Assembly: GCF_005774735.1 (NCBI RefSeq)
Contig: NZ_VBUM01000012.1
Span: forward strand, 1-50,304
DNA from: Microbacterium sp. 5K110
GTDB lineage: Bacteria; Actinomycetota; Actinomycetes; Actinomycetales; Microbacteriaceae
Direction: 5' to 3'
Length of the DNA: 50,304 nt
In this document: piece after piece, positions 26,222-34,672 of the stretch
How positions within the stretch are numbered: the first letter of the stretch is position 1
Layout: every line of letters starts with the position of its first letter
Notes under the pieces: generated by a model
Seen by the model: the letters and a program-made list of their open reading frames with translations, nothing else
Database searches by the model: none
What the model was told of the DNA's origin: nothing
Translations under genes and position numbers: made by a program

Positions 26222-27739
26222 TCAGGACGTGGGAGCGAACGAGTAGATCCACGGGGTGCTCATCCCCGGCCAGATCTCGACGTTCACACGGGGGTCGGCG
26301 TAGGCGATCGTGTAGCCGTTGTAGATCGGCACGAACCAGGCTTCTTCGGTCAGGATGCCGTTGATCTTCTGCCACTTCTCGGCGGCGTCCTCGGGCGTCG
26401 CCGTCGCGATCTGCGCGTAGAGGTCGCTGATCTCGGTGCTCTCCGACTTGAAGGGGTTCTGGAGCCCACCGGGGAAGAGGATGTTCGGCGCGAGCGAGAA
26501 GAGGTCGAGCTGGGCGTTCTGGAGCGTGTACGCCGGGGTCACGCCCTTCTGAACGTCGGGGAAGAAGTTCGCTTGGGAGTCGTTGATCGTGACGGTCACT
26601 CCGACCTGGGCGAAGTAGCCCTGAATCGCCTGGATGAGAGCGGTGTGGATCGGCGGGATCGTGATCGCCATCTCGAACCCATTCGGGTACCCCGCCTCGG
26701 CGAGGAGCTTCCGCGCCCGGTCGGGGTCATACGTGTACGTGCCCTCGAGGGCTTCGTCGTAGCCGGCGGTCTGGGGCCCGAACCACTGGTCGGTCACCGT
26801 CCCGTAGCCGAGCGCGACGGTGTTCAGGATCGCCTCGCGGTCGATCGCGAAGTTCAGCGCCTGCCGTACACGGACGTCGCCGAGCGCGGGAAGCATGGTG
26901 CCGTCGCGGTCGGAGAGAACGATGCCGACGGTGTTCGTCTCCGCCGTGATGACGTTCAGACCCGCCGACTTCGCCGCGTCGGCCGTGTCGGCGGCACCGT
27001 AGGCGATCTGAACTTCGCCCGCTCGCACGGCATTGAGCACCGCGTTGGCATCCGCGTACTTCTTGAATCGCAGCTCGTCGTACGGGAATGCGTCGGCACC
27101 GCCCCAGTAGTCCGGGTTGCGGACGAAGGTCCAGTGATCGCCGGTGAGCGAGTCGGCGGCATCGAGGGTGTACGGCCCGGTGCCGACTGGCGCGGTCGCC
27201 AGGGTCCCGCCGTCGATCGCGGCGGGGCTGGCCATCATGCCCAGGTTCTTCGAGAGCGTCAGCTCGAGGGAGGGGTCGGGCGAGGAGAGGGCGAGCGACA
27301 CGGTCGAGTCGTCGACGACGGTGACCGACGCGACCTTCGAGAAGAGGCTGGCGTCGGGTCCCGCGGCGGTGGCGACGCGGTCGAGGTTCTCCTTGACGGC
27401 TTCTGCGTTGAACGGGGTGCCGTCGCTGAACGTGACGCCCTCACGCAGCGTCATGACGAACTCGAGGTCGGACGGACGCTCCCACGACGTGGCGAGGTTG
27501 GGTTCGAAGCCGCCGTCGACCGTGTAGCGGATCAACTGGTCGTAGACCGGCTGCAGCATCCACGGCGCGACGCCGGAGTCGGAGAGGATCGGGTCGTACG
27601 TCGTCAGCGGTCCGATGACGGCGATGCCCAGTTCGTCTGTTGCGCCCTCGGCGGAGCCGGTGGCGGTGGAGCCGGAGCAGCCGGCCAACAATGCGCCGGT
27701 CATGACGACGGCGAGGGCGGAGAGGAGAGTTCTTCGCAC
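26222..27739 (-). CDS. Peptide/amide-binding lipoprotein (ABC family 5)
   Basis: A 505-residue solute-binding protein. GTG 27739 is preferred as the start: AGGAAA precedes it by six bases and it gives a clean signal peptide, VRRTLLSALAVVMTGALLAGC, with lipobox LAGC. Family 5 landmarks include LTTYDPILSD, PNLATSWE, TLREGVTFSDGTPFNAEAV, GTGPYTL, RNPDYWGG and RQALNFAIDREAI. It is exposed outside the membrane and hands its ligand to the permeases downstream. Ligand unknown; the amidase and nitrilase in the same operon suggest an amide-, nitrile- or peptide-like compound. Confidence 0.93.
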   Translation of the reverse strand: MRRTLLSALAVVMTGALLAGCSGSTATGSAEGATDELGIAVIGPLTTYDPILSDSGVAPWMLQPVYDQLIRYTVDGGFEPNLATSWERPSDLEFVMTLREGVTFSDGTPFNAEAVKENLDRVATAAGPDASLFSKVASVTVVDDSTVSLALSSPDPSLELTLSKNLGMMASPAAIDGGTLATAPVGTGPYTLDAADSLTGDHWTFVRNPDYWGGADAFPYDELRFKKYADANAVLNAVRAGEVQIAYGAADTADAAKSAGLNVITAETNTVGIVLSDRDGTMLPALGDVRVRQALNFAIDREAILNTVALGYGTVTDQWFGPQTAGYDEALEGTYTYDPDRARKLLAEAGYPNGFEMAITIPPIHTALIQAIQGYFAQVGVTVTINDSQANFFPDVQKGVTPAYTLQNAQLDLFSLAPNILFPGGLQNPFKSESTEISDLYAQIATATPEDAAEKWQKINGILTEEAWFVPIYNGYTIAYADPRVNVEIWPGMSTPWIYSFAPTS

Positions 27740-27788
27740 GCGATTTCCTATCGTGTCGGGGATTGCAAAGAGAACGGAGAGGGGCGGG

Positions 27789-29126
27789 TCATACCTCGGG
27801 CAAGGGGGCGGATGCCGGTGCACCGAGGTTCTTCTCGAGTCCGTAGGCGAGATCGAGAAGCATCTGCTCCGCATCCGGCTGCGTCGCCAGTGCGGTGGTG
27901 AAGTGCATGAGTCCGTCGGCGCCGACGGCGCCCGGGATCGTGAGGGCGGGATACCCCGACTTCGAGCTGAAGTAGGCCGCACCGCCGCCGGGGAACAGCA
28001 CGACATCGACCGAGAACCGCTCGTGGATCCGCTCGAGGGTGCGACGCGTGCCGGATCGCTCGAGCTGCCAGACGTCGTCGCGATGGGATCGGTCGCGCTC
28101 CAAGTCGACCTTCGCCGAGCGGAGCAGATTGTCCGCGCCGTACGGCATCCGGGCCGTCGGGTCGGCGAGGTAGTGGGCGACGAGCGAATCGAAATCGTCG
28201 ACGCCGGTCGGTGCCCGTACGCCGGCGAGGTAGGGGTCGATGTTCTCGCGGAAGTCGTAGGTGGGCACGGTGAGGTCGCCGTGCCCTCGCCAGGGGAGGT
28301 CCTCGAGCAAAGGGACGAGGGCGGCACCGGCGGCCCGTAGGTGTGCGAGCCGCTCGCGCCAGTGGGCGAGGTCCTCGCCGGAGACCCCCGCGAGCATCGG
28401 GATTCCGACCGTCAACGACTCCATGCGGCGGTCGTCGAGGCGGGAATGGAACTCGTCCGCGCGCTCGTGCACGATCGCCGACATCGTGGCCGCCAGGTGC
28501 CGCGACGAGAGCGACATGGGTCCCGGGGTGTCCTGACGCGGTGAGATCGGAACGACTCCGCGGACGCTGACCCGGCCCACCGTAGGGCGGAGGCCGAAGA
28601 CACCGTTCAGGCCCGCCGGATTGAGGATGGATCCGCCGGTATCAGTGCCGATGGCGACATCGACGTACCCTGCCGCGACCGCGACGGCGGCACCCGAGCT
28701 CGAGCCGCCCGTCGACAGTCGTGGGTTGTGGGGGTTGAGCGGGCGGCCACCGAGTGCGCTGTAGCCCGCCGGCGCGGCGAACGTCACCCAGCCGGACAGT
28801 TCGAGCTGGGTGGTCTTGGCGACGAGCAGGGCCCCCGCGTCACGGAGCGCGTCGACGACGTCGGCGTTCCGCACAGGCTCGGCGCCCTCGAGAGCGAGAG
28901 ATCCCGTCGTCGTCGGAAGTCCCACGACGTCGATGTTGTCTTTGACGGCGACGGTCAGCGCGCTCAGGGGCCCCTCGGGATGGGTGGCCGGTCGGGGCGC
29001 CAGGGAACTGATCGCGTTCAGCCCGTTGTGGCCGCCGTCGAACGCGCGGATGCGACTCCGGGCCGCGTTCCATTTTTGCTCACCGAAGGACGAAACCGGC
29101 GGTGCAATAGGCGTTGGGTTGATCAC
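27789..29126 (-). CDS. Amidase-signature family hydrolase
   Basis: A 445-residue amidase. The Ser-cisSer-Lys triad is visible: Lys62 in AVKDNIDV, a cis-Ser in STGGSSSGAA (about 142) and nucleophile Ser166 in GTDTGGSI. It hydrolyses an amide to acid plus ammonia; substrate unknown. The GTG at 29126 is the only start that keeps the whole N-terminus, but it lacks a clear ribosome site, so it may be leaderless or start slightly downstream. First gene of the seven-gene operon, 49 bp before the binding protein, divergent from the ROK-type regulator. Confidence 0.9.
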   Translation of the reverse strand: MINPTPIAPPVSSFGEQKWNAARSRIRAFDGGHNGLNAISSLAPRPATHPEGPLSALTVAVKDNIDVVGLPTTTGSLALEGAEPVRNADVVDALRDAGALLVAKTTQLELSGWVTFAAPAGYSALGGRPLNPHNPRLSTGGSSSGAAVAVAAGYVDVAIGTDTGGSILNPAGLNGVFGLRPTVGRVSVRGVVPISPRQDTPGPMSLSSRHLAATMSAIVHERADEFHSRLDDRRMESLTVGIPMLAGVSGEDLAHWRERLAHLRAAGAALVPLLEDLPWRGHGDLTVPTYDFRENIDPYLAGVRAPTGVDDFDSLVAHYLADPTARMPYGADNLLRSAKVDLERDRSHRDDVWQLERSGTRRTLERIHERFSVDVVLFPGGGAAYFSSKSGYPALTIPGAVGADGLMHFTTALATQPDAEQMLLDLAYGLEKNLGAPASAPLPEV

Positions 29127-29276
29127 AAAAGCAGTAGACCACGCCGAATACGCCGCGCTTTCCTGCGGAAGCGAGACTTAATGGACGTGCAACGTCACGG
29201 AAACATGCCGACGTTTACAGGAAGGATCTCTGCAATTTTGTCGTCAAAAGTACCGAACCGGACGGATTAACGTATC
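29127..29276. promoter_or_regulatory. Divergent promoter region, amidase operon / ROK regulator
   Basis: This 150-bp gap is noticeably more AT-rich than its flanks. It contains a short perfect inverted repeat GACGT-GCA-ACGTC (29184-29196) with a further ACGTTTAC nearby (about 29210), and a TAACGT -10-like box (29268-29273) just before the regulator start, which suggests a very short leader for that gene. The inverted repeat is the best operator candidate for the ROK regulator. Confidence 0.45.
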
Positions 29277-30533
29277 GTGGCGTCCATGACCGATCTCTCC
29301 CATCGCAGCGTCTCGTTCGCGTCGTACAACCGCGCTGCCGCCCTCGATCTGATCCGGCGGAGCGGTCCGCTCACTCGACGTGAACTGGCGGATGCCCTCG
29401 GACTCTCACGCGCCGGGATCGCCACGGTCGTCGATCAGCTCGTGATGAGCGGCGCTGCCGTGGAGGAGCAGGGGGAACGAACGAAAGGGGGCCCCGGACG
29501 ACCTCCGCGGCTCATCACCCTGGTCGAGGTGGGAGGCGCGAGTGTCCTCGCCCTCATCGTGCGGCCTCGACGCGTCGAAGCGGCGCTCGTGTCGTCCGGT
29601 GGCGAGGTCACGGCGTCGAGGTCCGCGGAGATGCCCTTGAGTTCGGATGCCTCGGCTTCCGCGCGAGAGCTCATCGCCCTCGCGAAGGCGGTGACGGCGG
29701 GCGTCGAACCTGGCCCGTCGGCGGCAGCGCTGGTTCTGCCGACCCTCGTTCACGACGGCGGACGCATCGACCACCACGGTGCGCGAGAGTTGATGCCGAC
29801 GTGGCTCGACGAGGACGTGGTGCTCTCCCTCGAACTCGAGCTCGGACTGTCGGTGGACGTGGTGAACGAGACGGTCGCGGCGGCCGTGGGCGAGGCGGCG
29901 CTCGCGGGCACGGGGGTGGAGCGCTGCGCGATCTACGTCAAGGTCGGCGCCTCGGGCACCGGGATGTGCACCCTCGTGGGCGGCGTTCCGTTCGGCGGCG
30001 CCTCGGGCATCGCCGGCCAGCTGGGGCACATCAGCATCCGCGGCCAGGGGGTGCGCTGCCCGTGCGGTCAGCGTGGGTGCATCGCCGCCGAGATCGACTA
30101 TCAGGTGCGCGAAGAGCTCGAACGGCGTCGCGGGCACCTCACGCGCTTCTCCGTCGAAGACCTCGTCCGCGAGGCGAAGGACGGCGAGCCCGCCACGCGA
30201 CGGTTCTTCTATGACATCGGCATCCAGCTCGCCCCCGCTCTGGGCGCGGCGATCAATCTTCTGCAGCCGTCCACCGTCGTCATCGGCGGGGATCTCGCGG
30301 ACGGTGACACCGGCTTGCTCGCCGGCCTGGAGGGCGAGCTGTCCCTCTCCGTGCACCCCGGTATCGCGGAGGGACTGCAGGTGTCGGTCTCGCGCTTCGG
30401 CTCGATCTCTACCGCAGTCGGGGCCGCGTCGCTGATCGGTGATCGTGCGCGGAGCCAGGGGCAGCGGATGCCGGTCCCCCTGACGCCTCATCCCGCGGGT
30501 GCGCCGACCGCGACCATCGTCTCGCCACGTTGA
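29277..30533 (+). CDS. ROK-family transcriptional regulator
   Basis: A 415-418-residue regulator; GTG 29277 or ATG 29286 are possible starts, both without a clear ribosome site. An N-terminal winged helix (LIRRSGPLTRRELADALGLS, then RAGIATVVDQL) is followed by a ROK sugar-kinase-like domain. The zinc-binding motif CPCGQRGC is intact and INLLQPSTVVIGGDLAD is the usual C-terminal ROK segment. ROK repressors normally respond to sugars or their derivatives, yet this one faces an amidase/ABC/nitrilase operon, so an amino-sugar-like or glycosylated amide inducer should be considered. Confidence 0.9.
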   Translation: MASMTDLSHRSVSFASYNRAAALDLIRRSGPLTRRELADALGLSRAGIATVVDQLVMSGAAVEEQGERTKGGPGRPPRLITLVEVGGASVLALIVRPRRVEAALVSSGGEVTASRSAEMPLSSDASASARELIALAKAVTAGVEPGPSAAALVLPTLVHDGGRIDHHGARELMPTWLDEDVVLSLELELGLSVDVVNETVAAAVGEAALAGTGVERCAIYVKVGASGTGMCTLVGGVPFGGASGIAGQLGHISIRGQGVRCPCGQRGCIAAEIDYQVREELERRRGHLTRFSVEDLVREAKDGEPATRRFFYDIGIQLAPALGAAINLLQPSTVVIGGDLADGDTGLLAGLEGELSLSVHPGIAEGLQVSVSRFGSISTAVGAASLIGDRARSQGQRMPVPLTPHPAGAPTATIVSPR

Positions 30534-30770
30534 CGGCCGTAGTGACGAAGTGTGCACTCGACGAGCTCGAGATTCAGCTCCACCCCGTCGAGCAGCCGCG
30601 GCCCGCTCCGACCGACCCAGGGCGCTTCAGTGCCCCTATCGTGTGTTCCCGGTGGAACCGATCAGCCCTGTGTGTAGAAGAATCGTTCGCCGGTGATTTG
30701 CCCGTTCTGGTTGTTCGTCGCGACGTGACCCTCCGAGTTGGTCCCCGCGCTCACCCCGACCCAAACCGTG

Positions 30771-31016
30771 TCACCCAATGACGGGGGATGGGGGTGAGGC
30801 CAGACCGCGCAGCCAGTGGGCGAGGTAGAGCGACTCGCCCCGTCGACCAGCAAGACGTCGGCTCCGCGCATCCACGGCTCCTAACGCTCTCGGCCAATGG
30901 TGGGCAACGCGGTGAGTTTGAGAACCCCGACCGACGTCGACCCGAGGTCGGTCGAGGCGAGCGACGCCTTCCCAGCGCCCCACGACAGTTCGCCACACGC
31001 TCTCGGGCGTGCACAT
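30771..31016 (-). CDS. Possible 81-residue protein
   Basis: This frame begins MCTPESVWRTVVGRWEGVAR and ends LAHWLRGLASPPSPVIG. AGGAA lies six bases before ATG 31016 and the gene starts nine bases after the stop of a 39-residue candidate in the same frame, so the pair could be an operon. Codon bias is weak after residue 25, and an alternative frame looks more coding-like there. It may be a shadow of a decayed gene. Family unknown. Confidence 0.25.
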   Translation of the reverse strand: MCTPESVWRTVVGRWEGVARLDRPRVDVGRGSQTHRVAHHWPRALGAVDARSRRLAGRRGESLYLAHWLRGLASPPSPVIG

Positions 31017-31025
31017 CGAGTGTTC

Positions 31026-31145
31026 CTACTGCGCGGACGGGACCGCCAGCGCACGGGACTCCTCGATGGTCTTACCGAGGAGTTCGACGAGGGCGGCGCG
31101 ATTGCTGTCGTTCGTGATGCCGCCGGGGGTCAGGATGGGCTTCAC
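31026..31145 (-). CDS. Possible 39-residue protein
   Basis: GTG 31145 opens a short frame, MKPILTPGGITNDSNRAALV followed by ELLGKTIEESRALAVPSAQ. Nearly every codon ends in G or C and the composition looks like a real peptide with one helix. GGGTGA provides a moderate ribosome site. I cannot assign a family. It could be an intact microprotein gene or the surviving piece of a larger gene. Confidence 0.35.
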   Translation of the reverse strand: MKPILTPGGITNDSNRAALVELLGKTIEESRALAVPSAQ

Positions 31146-31319
31146 GATTCACCCGGATCAGTCGAGGAACTGTCGGACCGCTCAGACTTGACTGTGCTGG
31201 TGCGACGGTTCCGGGGCGCGACGATATGAAATGTCCACGGTCGGCGGCAGCAAGTCGCAAGCGATTTGTTCATCTTGAGGTTCGTTCTGAGGCCACGCCA
31301 GGCTCGGTAGGTTTCACAT

Positions 31320-32495
31320 ATGGCGAAGAACCGGAAGATCGAGCAGCAGATCGCTGTCTTTGGAGAGAGCGGCAGCGGCAAGACCGTCCTGGTCTCATCG
31401 TTCTATGGCGCGACACAACAACAGTCGTACAAGGCCGAGCACCCTTACGAGGTGGTCGCGGACAAGCAGTCCCAGGGTCGCTCGCTGTACCAGGCGTACC
31501 TCGGCATGCGCGGATCCGCGACCGTCCCACTCACTACCCGCTTCGACTCGGAAACCTATGCCTTCACGGTTAGGGCAAAGGAATCTCCGCAGGGGAACGA
31601 CGAGAAGCGTCGACCATTCGACGCAGTGCAGATCGTCTGGCATGACTACCCCGGCGAGTGGTTCGCTCAGGATCTCGAGGGACCCGAGGCAGATGCGCGG
31701 GTAGCCACCTTCCGGCGGCTCCTTCGATCGGATGTCGCTCTTCTCCTCGTAGATGGGCAACGGCTCGTCGACAACGCTGGAGAGGAGGAGCGGTACTTGA
31801 AGTCGCTCCTCGCCAACGTGAGCAACGGTCTCCGCCTGATGAGAGACGATTTGCTCGAGGGAGGCAAGAAGTTCGTCGAGTTCCCCAGAATCTGGGTGCT
31901 GGCCCTCTCGAAGTGCGACCTGCTCCCCGGCATGGGCGTGATCGATTTTCGCGACCTCGTGATCGAGAAGGCCACCCATGAACTCAACGAACTCGAGAGC
32001 ACGCTTGCGAGCTTCATCGAGGCGCCCGAAGCATTGTCAGTGGGCGAGGACTTCATCCTGCTCTCGTCCGCAAAGTTCGAGCCCGGCAAGATCGAAGTCA
32101 CGGAGCGTGTGGGGCTCGATCTCATCCTTCCACTCGCGGCCATGTTGCCGTTTGAGCGTCACGTCAAGTGGGCAAAGGGGATGACGGAGCGGGGCAAGGT
32201 CTACGAGCACCTTGTCGCGGGAGGGGTCTCGATGGCCGCCGCGCTCGGAGGGCTCGGGACCCTGGCCACGAAGCTTGCAGGCAAAGACAACAAGCTTCTG
32301 TCCTCCCTCGGTCTCATCCTGACTCACTTCGGCTCTGCGATTGAAGATCTTGCGAAGATGGGCGGCGACAAGCTCACAGCGGCGAACCGGGACGCGGTCT
32401 CCAAGCACGAGAACCTGCGGAGCACCCTCACGGGATTCCAGCTGAAACTCGATGAAGCCGAAGCCGACGAGGTCTTTCTGCGGAGTAGTAAGTGA
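31320..32495 (+). CDS. P-loop GTPase-like protein of a Shedu-associated operon
   Basis: A 391-residue P-loop NTPase. Walker A is GESGSGKT (15-22), HDYPGEW (Asp109) resembles the G3/Walker B motif, and LSKCD (Lys198, Asp200) resembles the G4 guanine-specificity motif, so a GTPase of the TRAFAC type is most likely. The region about 300-345 (GGVSMAAALGGLGTLATKLA and beyond) is hydrophobic/amphipathic and could contact membrane or a partner; the C-terminus is helical and charged. GGTAGG about nine bases upstream is a modest ribosome site. Its stop overlaps the next GTG by four bases, coupling it to a 113-residue protein and then a Shedu-like nuclease. Role as a switch is inferred. Confidence 0.75.
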   Translation: MAKNRKIEQQIAVFGESGSGKTVLVSSFYGATQQQSYKAEHPYEVVADKQSQGRSLYQAYLGMRGSATVPLTTRFDSETYAFTVRAKESPQGNDEKRRPFDAVQIVWHDYPGEWFAQDLEGPEADARVATFRRLLRSDVALLLVDGQRLVDNAGEEERYLKSLLANVSNGLRLMRDDLLEGGKKFVEFPRIWVLALSKCDLLPGMGVIDFRDLVIEKATHELNELESTLASFIEAPEALSVGEDFILLSSAKFEPGKIEVTERVGLDLILPLAAMLPFERHVKWAKGMTERGKVYEHLVAGGVSMAAALGGLGTLATKLAGKDNKLLSSLGLILTHFGSAIEDLAKMGGDKLTAANRDAVSKHENLRSTLTGFQLKLDEAEADEVFLRSSK

Positions 32496-32833
32496 CGTTC
32501 ATCTGGGCAACGCGCGGCCGCACGTGGGGGTTTAGGTTCTTGTTCGATGCCGGCCTCGCCGATCCGCGGGCGGAGTACCTCCGCCGTTTCGCCGGTGTCG
32601 AGAATGCGATGCCCGCATTTAGGAGGGACGGCGACGTCGTGGTCGCACGCTTCCCCGACCCGCTGAACAGACGCGACTCCGCGGGACGTGTTATCCCGCA
32701 CGAATTCGTCGTGTTCTCACCGACGTCCAACGCGATTTCCTCGGTCGACGACGCAATACGCGAGCTATGGCCCGAAGTGGATGGGACCTTCAAACGCATT
32801 TGGGACGGACCGGACCCCACGAAGAGTCACTGA
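32492..32833 (+). CDS. 113-residue protein coupled to the GTPase, family unknown
   Basis: The start GTG 32492 overlaps the GTPase stop (GTGA), so the two are made in fixed proportion. The product begins MTFIWATRGRTWGFRFLFDA and carries a central ARFPDPLNRRDSAGRVIPH stretch rich in Arg and Asp, ending with a short acidic/aromatic helix. No signal, membrane segment or metal motif is visible. By position and size it is likely an adaptor or regulator of the GTPase, or a link to the nuclease 16 bp downstream. I do not recognise the family. Confidence 0.65.
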   Translation: MTFIWATRGRTWGFRFLFDAGLADPRAEYLRRFAGVENAMPAFRRDGDVVVARFPDPLNRRDSAGRVIPHEFVVFSPTSNAISSVDDAIRELWPEVDGTFKRIWDGPDPTKSH

Positions 32834-32849
32834 CCAGATTGGAGATCAC

Positions 32850-34292
32850 ATGGCCCGCTTTGGGAACAGCGCAGACCCGAGCCTCCGGCTAGAGACGACT
32901 ACAGGCGCTTTGGGTCAGCTCCAGTACGTCGCCTTCCCGGCGCGAAGGACTCGGGTCTCACCGACGGAGCACATCGAGACCTCGAAGCGACATGTCCTAC
33001 TGGAGCGATCGCTCGAGGACGGCATGATCACGATCGCACCCCTCAATACGCTCGCGGGCAGCGAACGCTTCTTCCAGTCGAAGTATCCGAAGCTTCTACG
33101 GATCACGTTCGCTCATTCGGAAGCAGGGGCGGTGGAGAACCCGTTCGAGGAGGAGGGTGAGCCCGTCCTTTTTGGACCAGACACCTTTCACGTTGACGAG
33201 TTTCTCGAATCACTCCCACCTGGTTTCGTGAAGGATCCTCAGTACGGTCTGGGACTACTGAAGGACAACAACCGGCTGGTGCGGCTGATCGAAGACCACA
33301 GCGAGTGCTCGGAGCTGAGGATCGTACCCGGGTCAGGCATCAAGGTCGACGACGACGTGTTCCGCGTGGGGCAAGCCGCATGGGAAGAACTCTGGTCGGA
33401 GATAGTCCGGATCAACAATCGCGGAAACCTCGCAGCGAGTCGCGTGAAGGACTCCTGCGTGAATAACTACCTCGCGGACGCCCTCGGACTCGAGCAGTCC
33501 CGGCCGAAGCTCGGTCGGCTCACCATGTCGAAGCTGCTAACTCGAGCAGCGAACGGCGAAGAAGCGCTGACCGAAGATGACCAGGTCGAGCTTCTGTCAG
33601 CGATGCAGGCGCAGGCTCGGGTAGCTGCTGAGGTTGCACCGGATACCGTGGTCGCCCTCCAGCACGACCTAGAGCTTGTGAATCTGGACCGACTCATCGA
33701 ACGATTCGAAGCCGACCTCGAGAAGAAACACGGTGAGGAGCACTGGCAGCAGTTCTTCGCGTCAAATGCGTTCGCTCTCCAGCAGGTGTTCGGCTCACCT
33801 CTGGTTAGCGTCGCGTCAAAGGCGTCCGTCGGCGGAACGAAGCTTGACGGCTCCGGCAACAAGATCGCCGACTACCTGTTCAAGAATCCGCTCACCGCCA
33901 ATGTGGCGCTCGTCGAGATCAAGACCCCGACTACCAAGATCGTGAAATCGACCGCCTACCGTGACGGCGTCTACGGCATCACATCCGAACTCTCGCAAGC
34001 CGTGACTCAGGTTCTAGACCAGGCACACCAACTCAAGCTGCACTTCGCCAACGTCAAGAGCGACTCCCGCCAGTACGACCTCGAGGCGTACTCAATCGGT
34101 TGCTTCGTCATCGCCGGAAGGCTGCCACCGGCCGATCAGCCAGACAAGACGAAGTCCCTTGAGCTGTTCCGAGGTAACTCTCGCGCCGTAAGCATTGTCA
34201 CCTTCGACGAGGTCCTCGCCAGCCTGAGGCTTCTACGTGACCTGCTAACTGACGAACCGTCCGCGACCGGTCCCGGCGCCGAGCCGAACTAG
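32850..34292 (+). CDS. sduA: Shedu-like defence nuclease (DUF4263, PD-(D/E)xK)
   Basis: A 480-residue protein. The C-terminal ~180 residues match the Shedu/DUF4263 nuclease pattern: HWQQFFASNAFALQQVFG leads into IADYLF (Asp341) and VALVEIKTP (Glu356, Lys358), i.e. D...ExK, followed by a helix with ELSQAVTQVLDQ (Gln384). The N-terminal ~300 residues are a separate, probably regulatory or target-sensing part, as in known Shedu proteins. GGAG five bases before ATG 32850 supports the start. Shedu is normally a single-gene anti-phage system; here it is the third gene behind a GTPase and a small protein. Several Arg and Ala codons end in A/T, unlike the core genes nearby. Confidence 0.82.
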   Translation: MARFGNSADPSLRLETTTGALGQLQYVAFPARRTRVSPTEHIETSKRHVLLERSLEDGMITIAPLNTLAGSERFFQSKYPKLLRITFAHSEAGAVENPFEEEGEPVLFGPDTFHVDEFLESLPPGFVKDPQYGLGLLKDNNRLVRLIEDHSECSELRIVPGSGIKVDDDVFRVGQAAWEELWSEIVRINNRGNLAASRVKDSCVNNYLADALGLEQSRPKLGRLTMSKLLTRAANGEEALTEDDQVELLSAMQAQARVAAEVAPDTVVALQHDLELVNLDRLIERFEADLEKKHGEEHWQQFFASNAFALQQVFGSPLVSVASKASVGGTKLDGSGNKIADYLFKNPLTANVALVEIKTPTTKIVKSTAYRDGVYGITSELSQAVTQVLDQAHQLKLHFANVKSDSRQYDLEAYSIGCFVIAGRLPPADQPDKTKSLELFRGNSRAVSIVTFDEVLASLRLLRDLLTDEPSATGPGAEPN

Positions 34293-34441
34293 CCGCCCAC
34301 TTGATCGGCGAGATCCCTTGCTCCCACCTGCGGGCGGTGCAACAACGAGTTCCGTTGAGATAGGCCTTGCTCGTACTAGACACTTCTCCGGCGCACAGTC
34401 ACGGAGCCTCACCCGATTGGAGCCAGATCACCGCCCGCACA
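34293..34441. other. Convergent gap between the two defence operons
   Basis: About 150 bp between the Shedu-like stop and the last minus-strand small gene. CCGCCC (about 34293) and GGGCGG (about 34332) could pair over a long loop, but I see no convincing terminator or gene. Confidence 0.4.
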
Positions 34442-34657
34442 TCAGCTAACTGCGATGTCCCAGCTCTGGCCCAGGGCAGCCTCTGCGGCGACCCACGGGA
34501 TCCGCTCTTGCTCAAGCCGAAGGGGTCCCCCACCGCTCACGAGCTCTTCGATCGTGCGCAACTCCTCGGGCGTGAGCGTCGGATCCGACGCCTCACCACG
34601 CTCGGTCGGGTCGTTGTTCGCGAGGTGGTTGTTCGCGCCGCCGCAACGTCGGCACAC
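34442..34657 (-). CDS. 71-residue CxxC protein at the end of the CBASS operon
   Basis: GTG 34657 starts 15 bp after the CD-NTase stop, with GAGG about nine bases upstream. The product starts with a CRRCGG zinc-ribbon-like pair of Cys and continues NNHLANNDPTERGEASDP, an acidic helix TPEELRTIEELV, and ends with WDIAVS. Only one CxxC pair is present, so it would need to dimerise or pair with another protein to bind zinc. No family is recognised. Its position suggests an accessory component or leftover of a larger gene. Confidence 0.45.
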   Translation of the reverse strand: MCRRCGGANNHLANNDPTERGEASDPTLTPEELRTIEELVSGGGPLRLEQERIPWVAAEAALGQSWDIAVS

Positions 34658-34672
34658 GAGCGCTGCCTCGGG

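Larger units (their letters stand above)
30534..31319. other. Gene-poor interval at the left edge of the defence island
   Basis: No convincing long gene lies here. On the minus strand there are three short candidates: a 39-residue frame (31026-31145), an 81-residue frame beginning nine bases later (30771-31016), and a 30-residue frame (30662-30754) whose product ends GQITGERFFYTQG. Another minus frame reads LGSTSVGVLKLTALPTIGRER and stops at about 30893, which looks like a decayed coding piece. Codon bias switches frame along the interval, as expected for degraded or very small genes. Confidence 0.4.

Noticed and set aside
27740..28327. N-terminal extension of the family 5 binding protein
   Set aside because: It overlaps the amidase gene; GTG 27739 gives a proper lipoprotein signal.
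30530..30781. 83-codon plus-strand frame after the ROK gene
   Set aside because: Poor codon bias, no ribosome site, no recognisable product.
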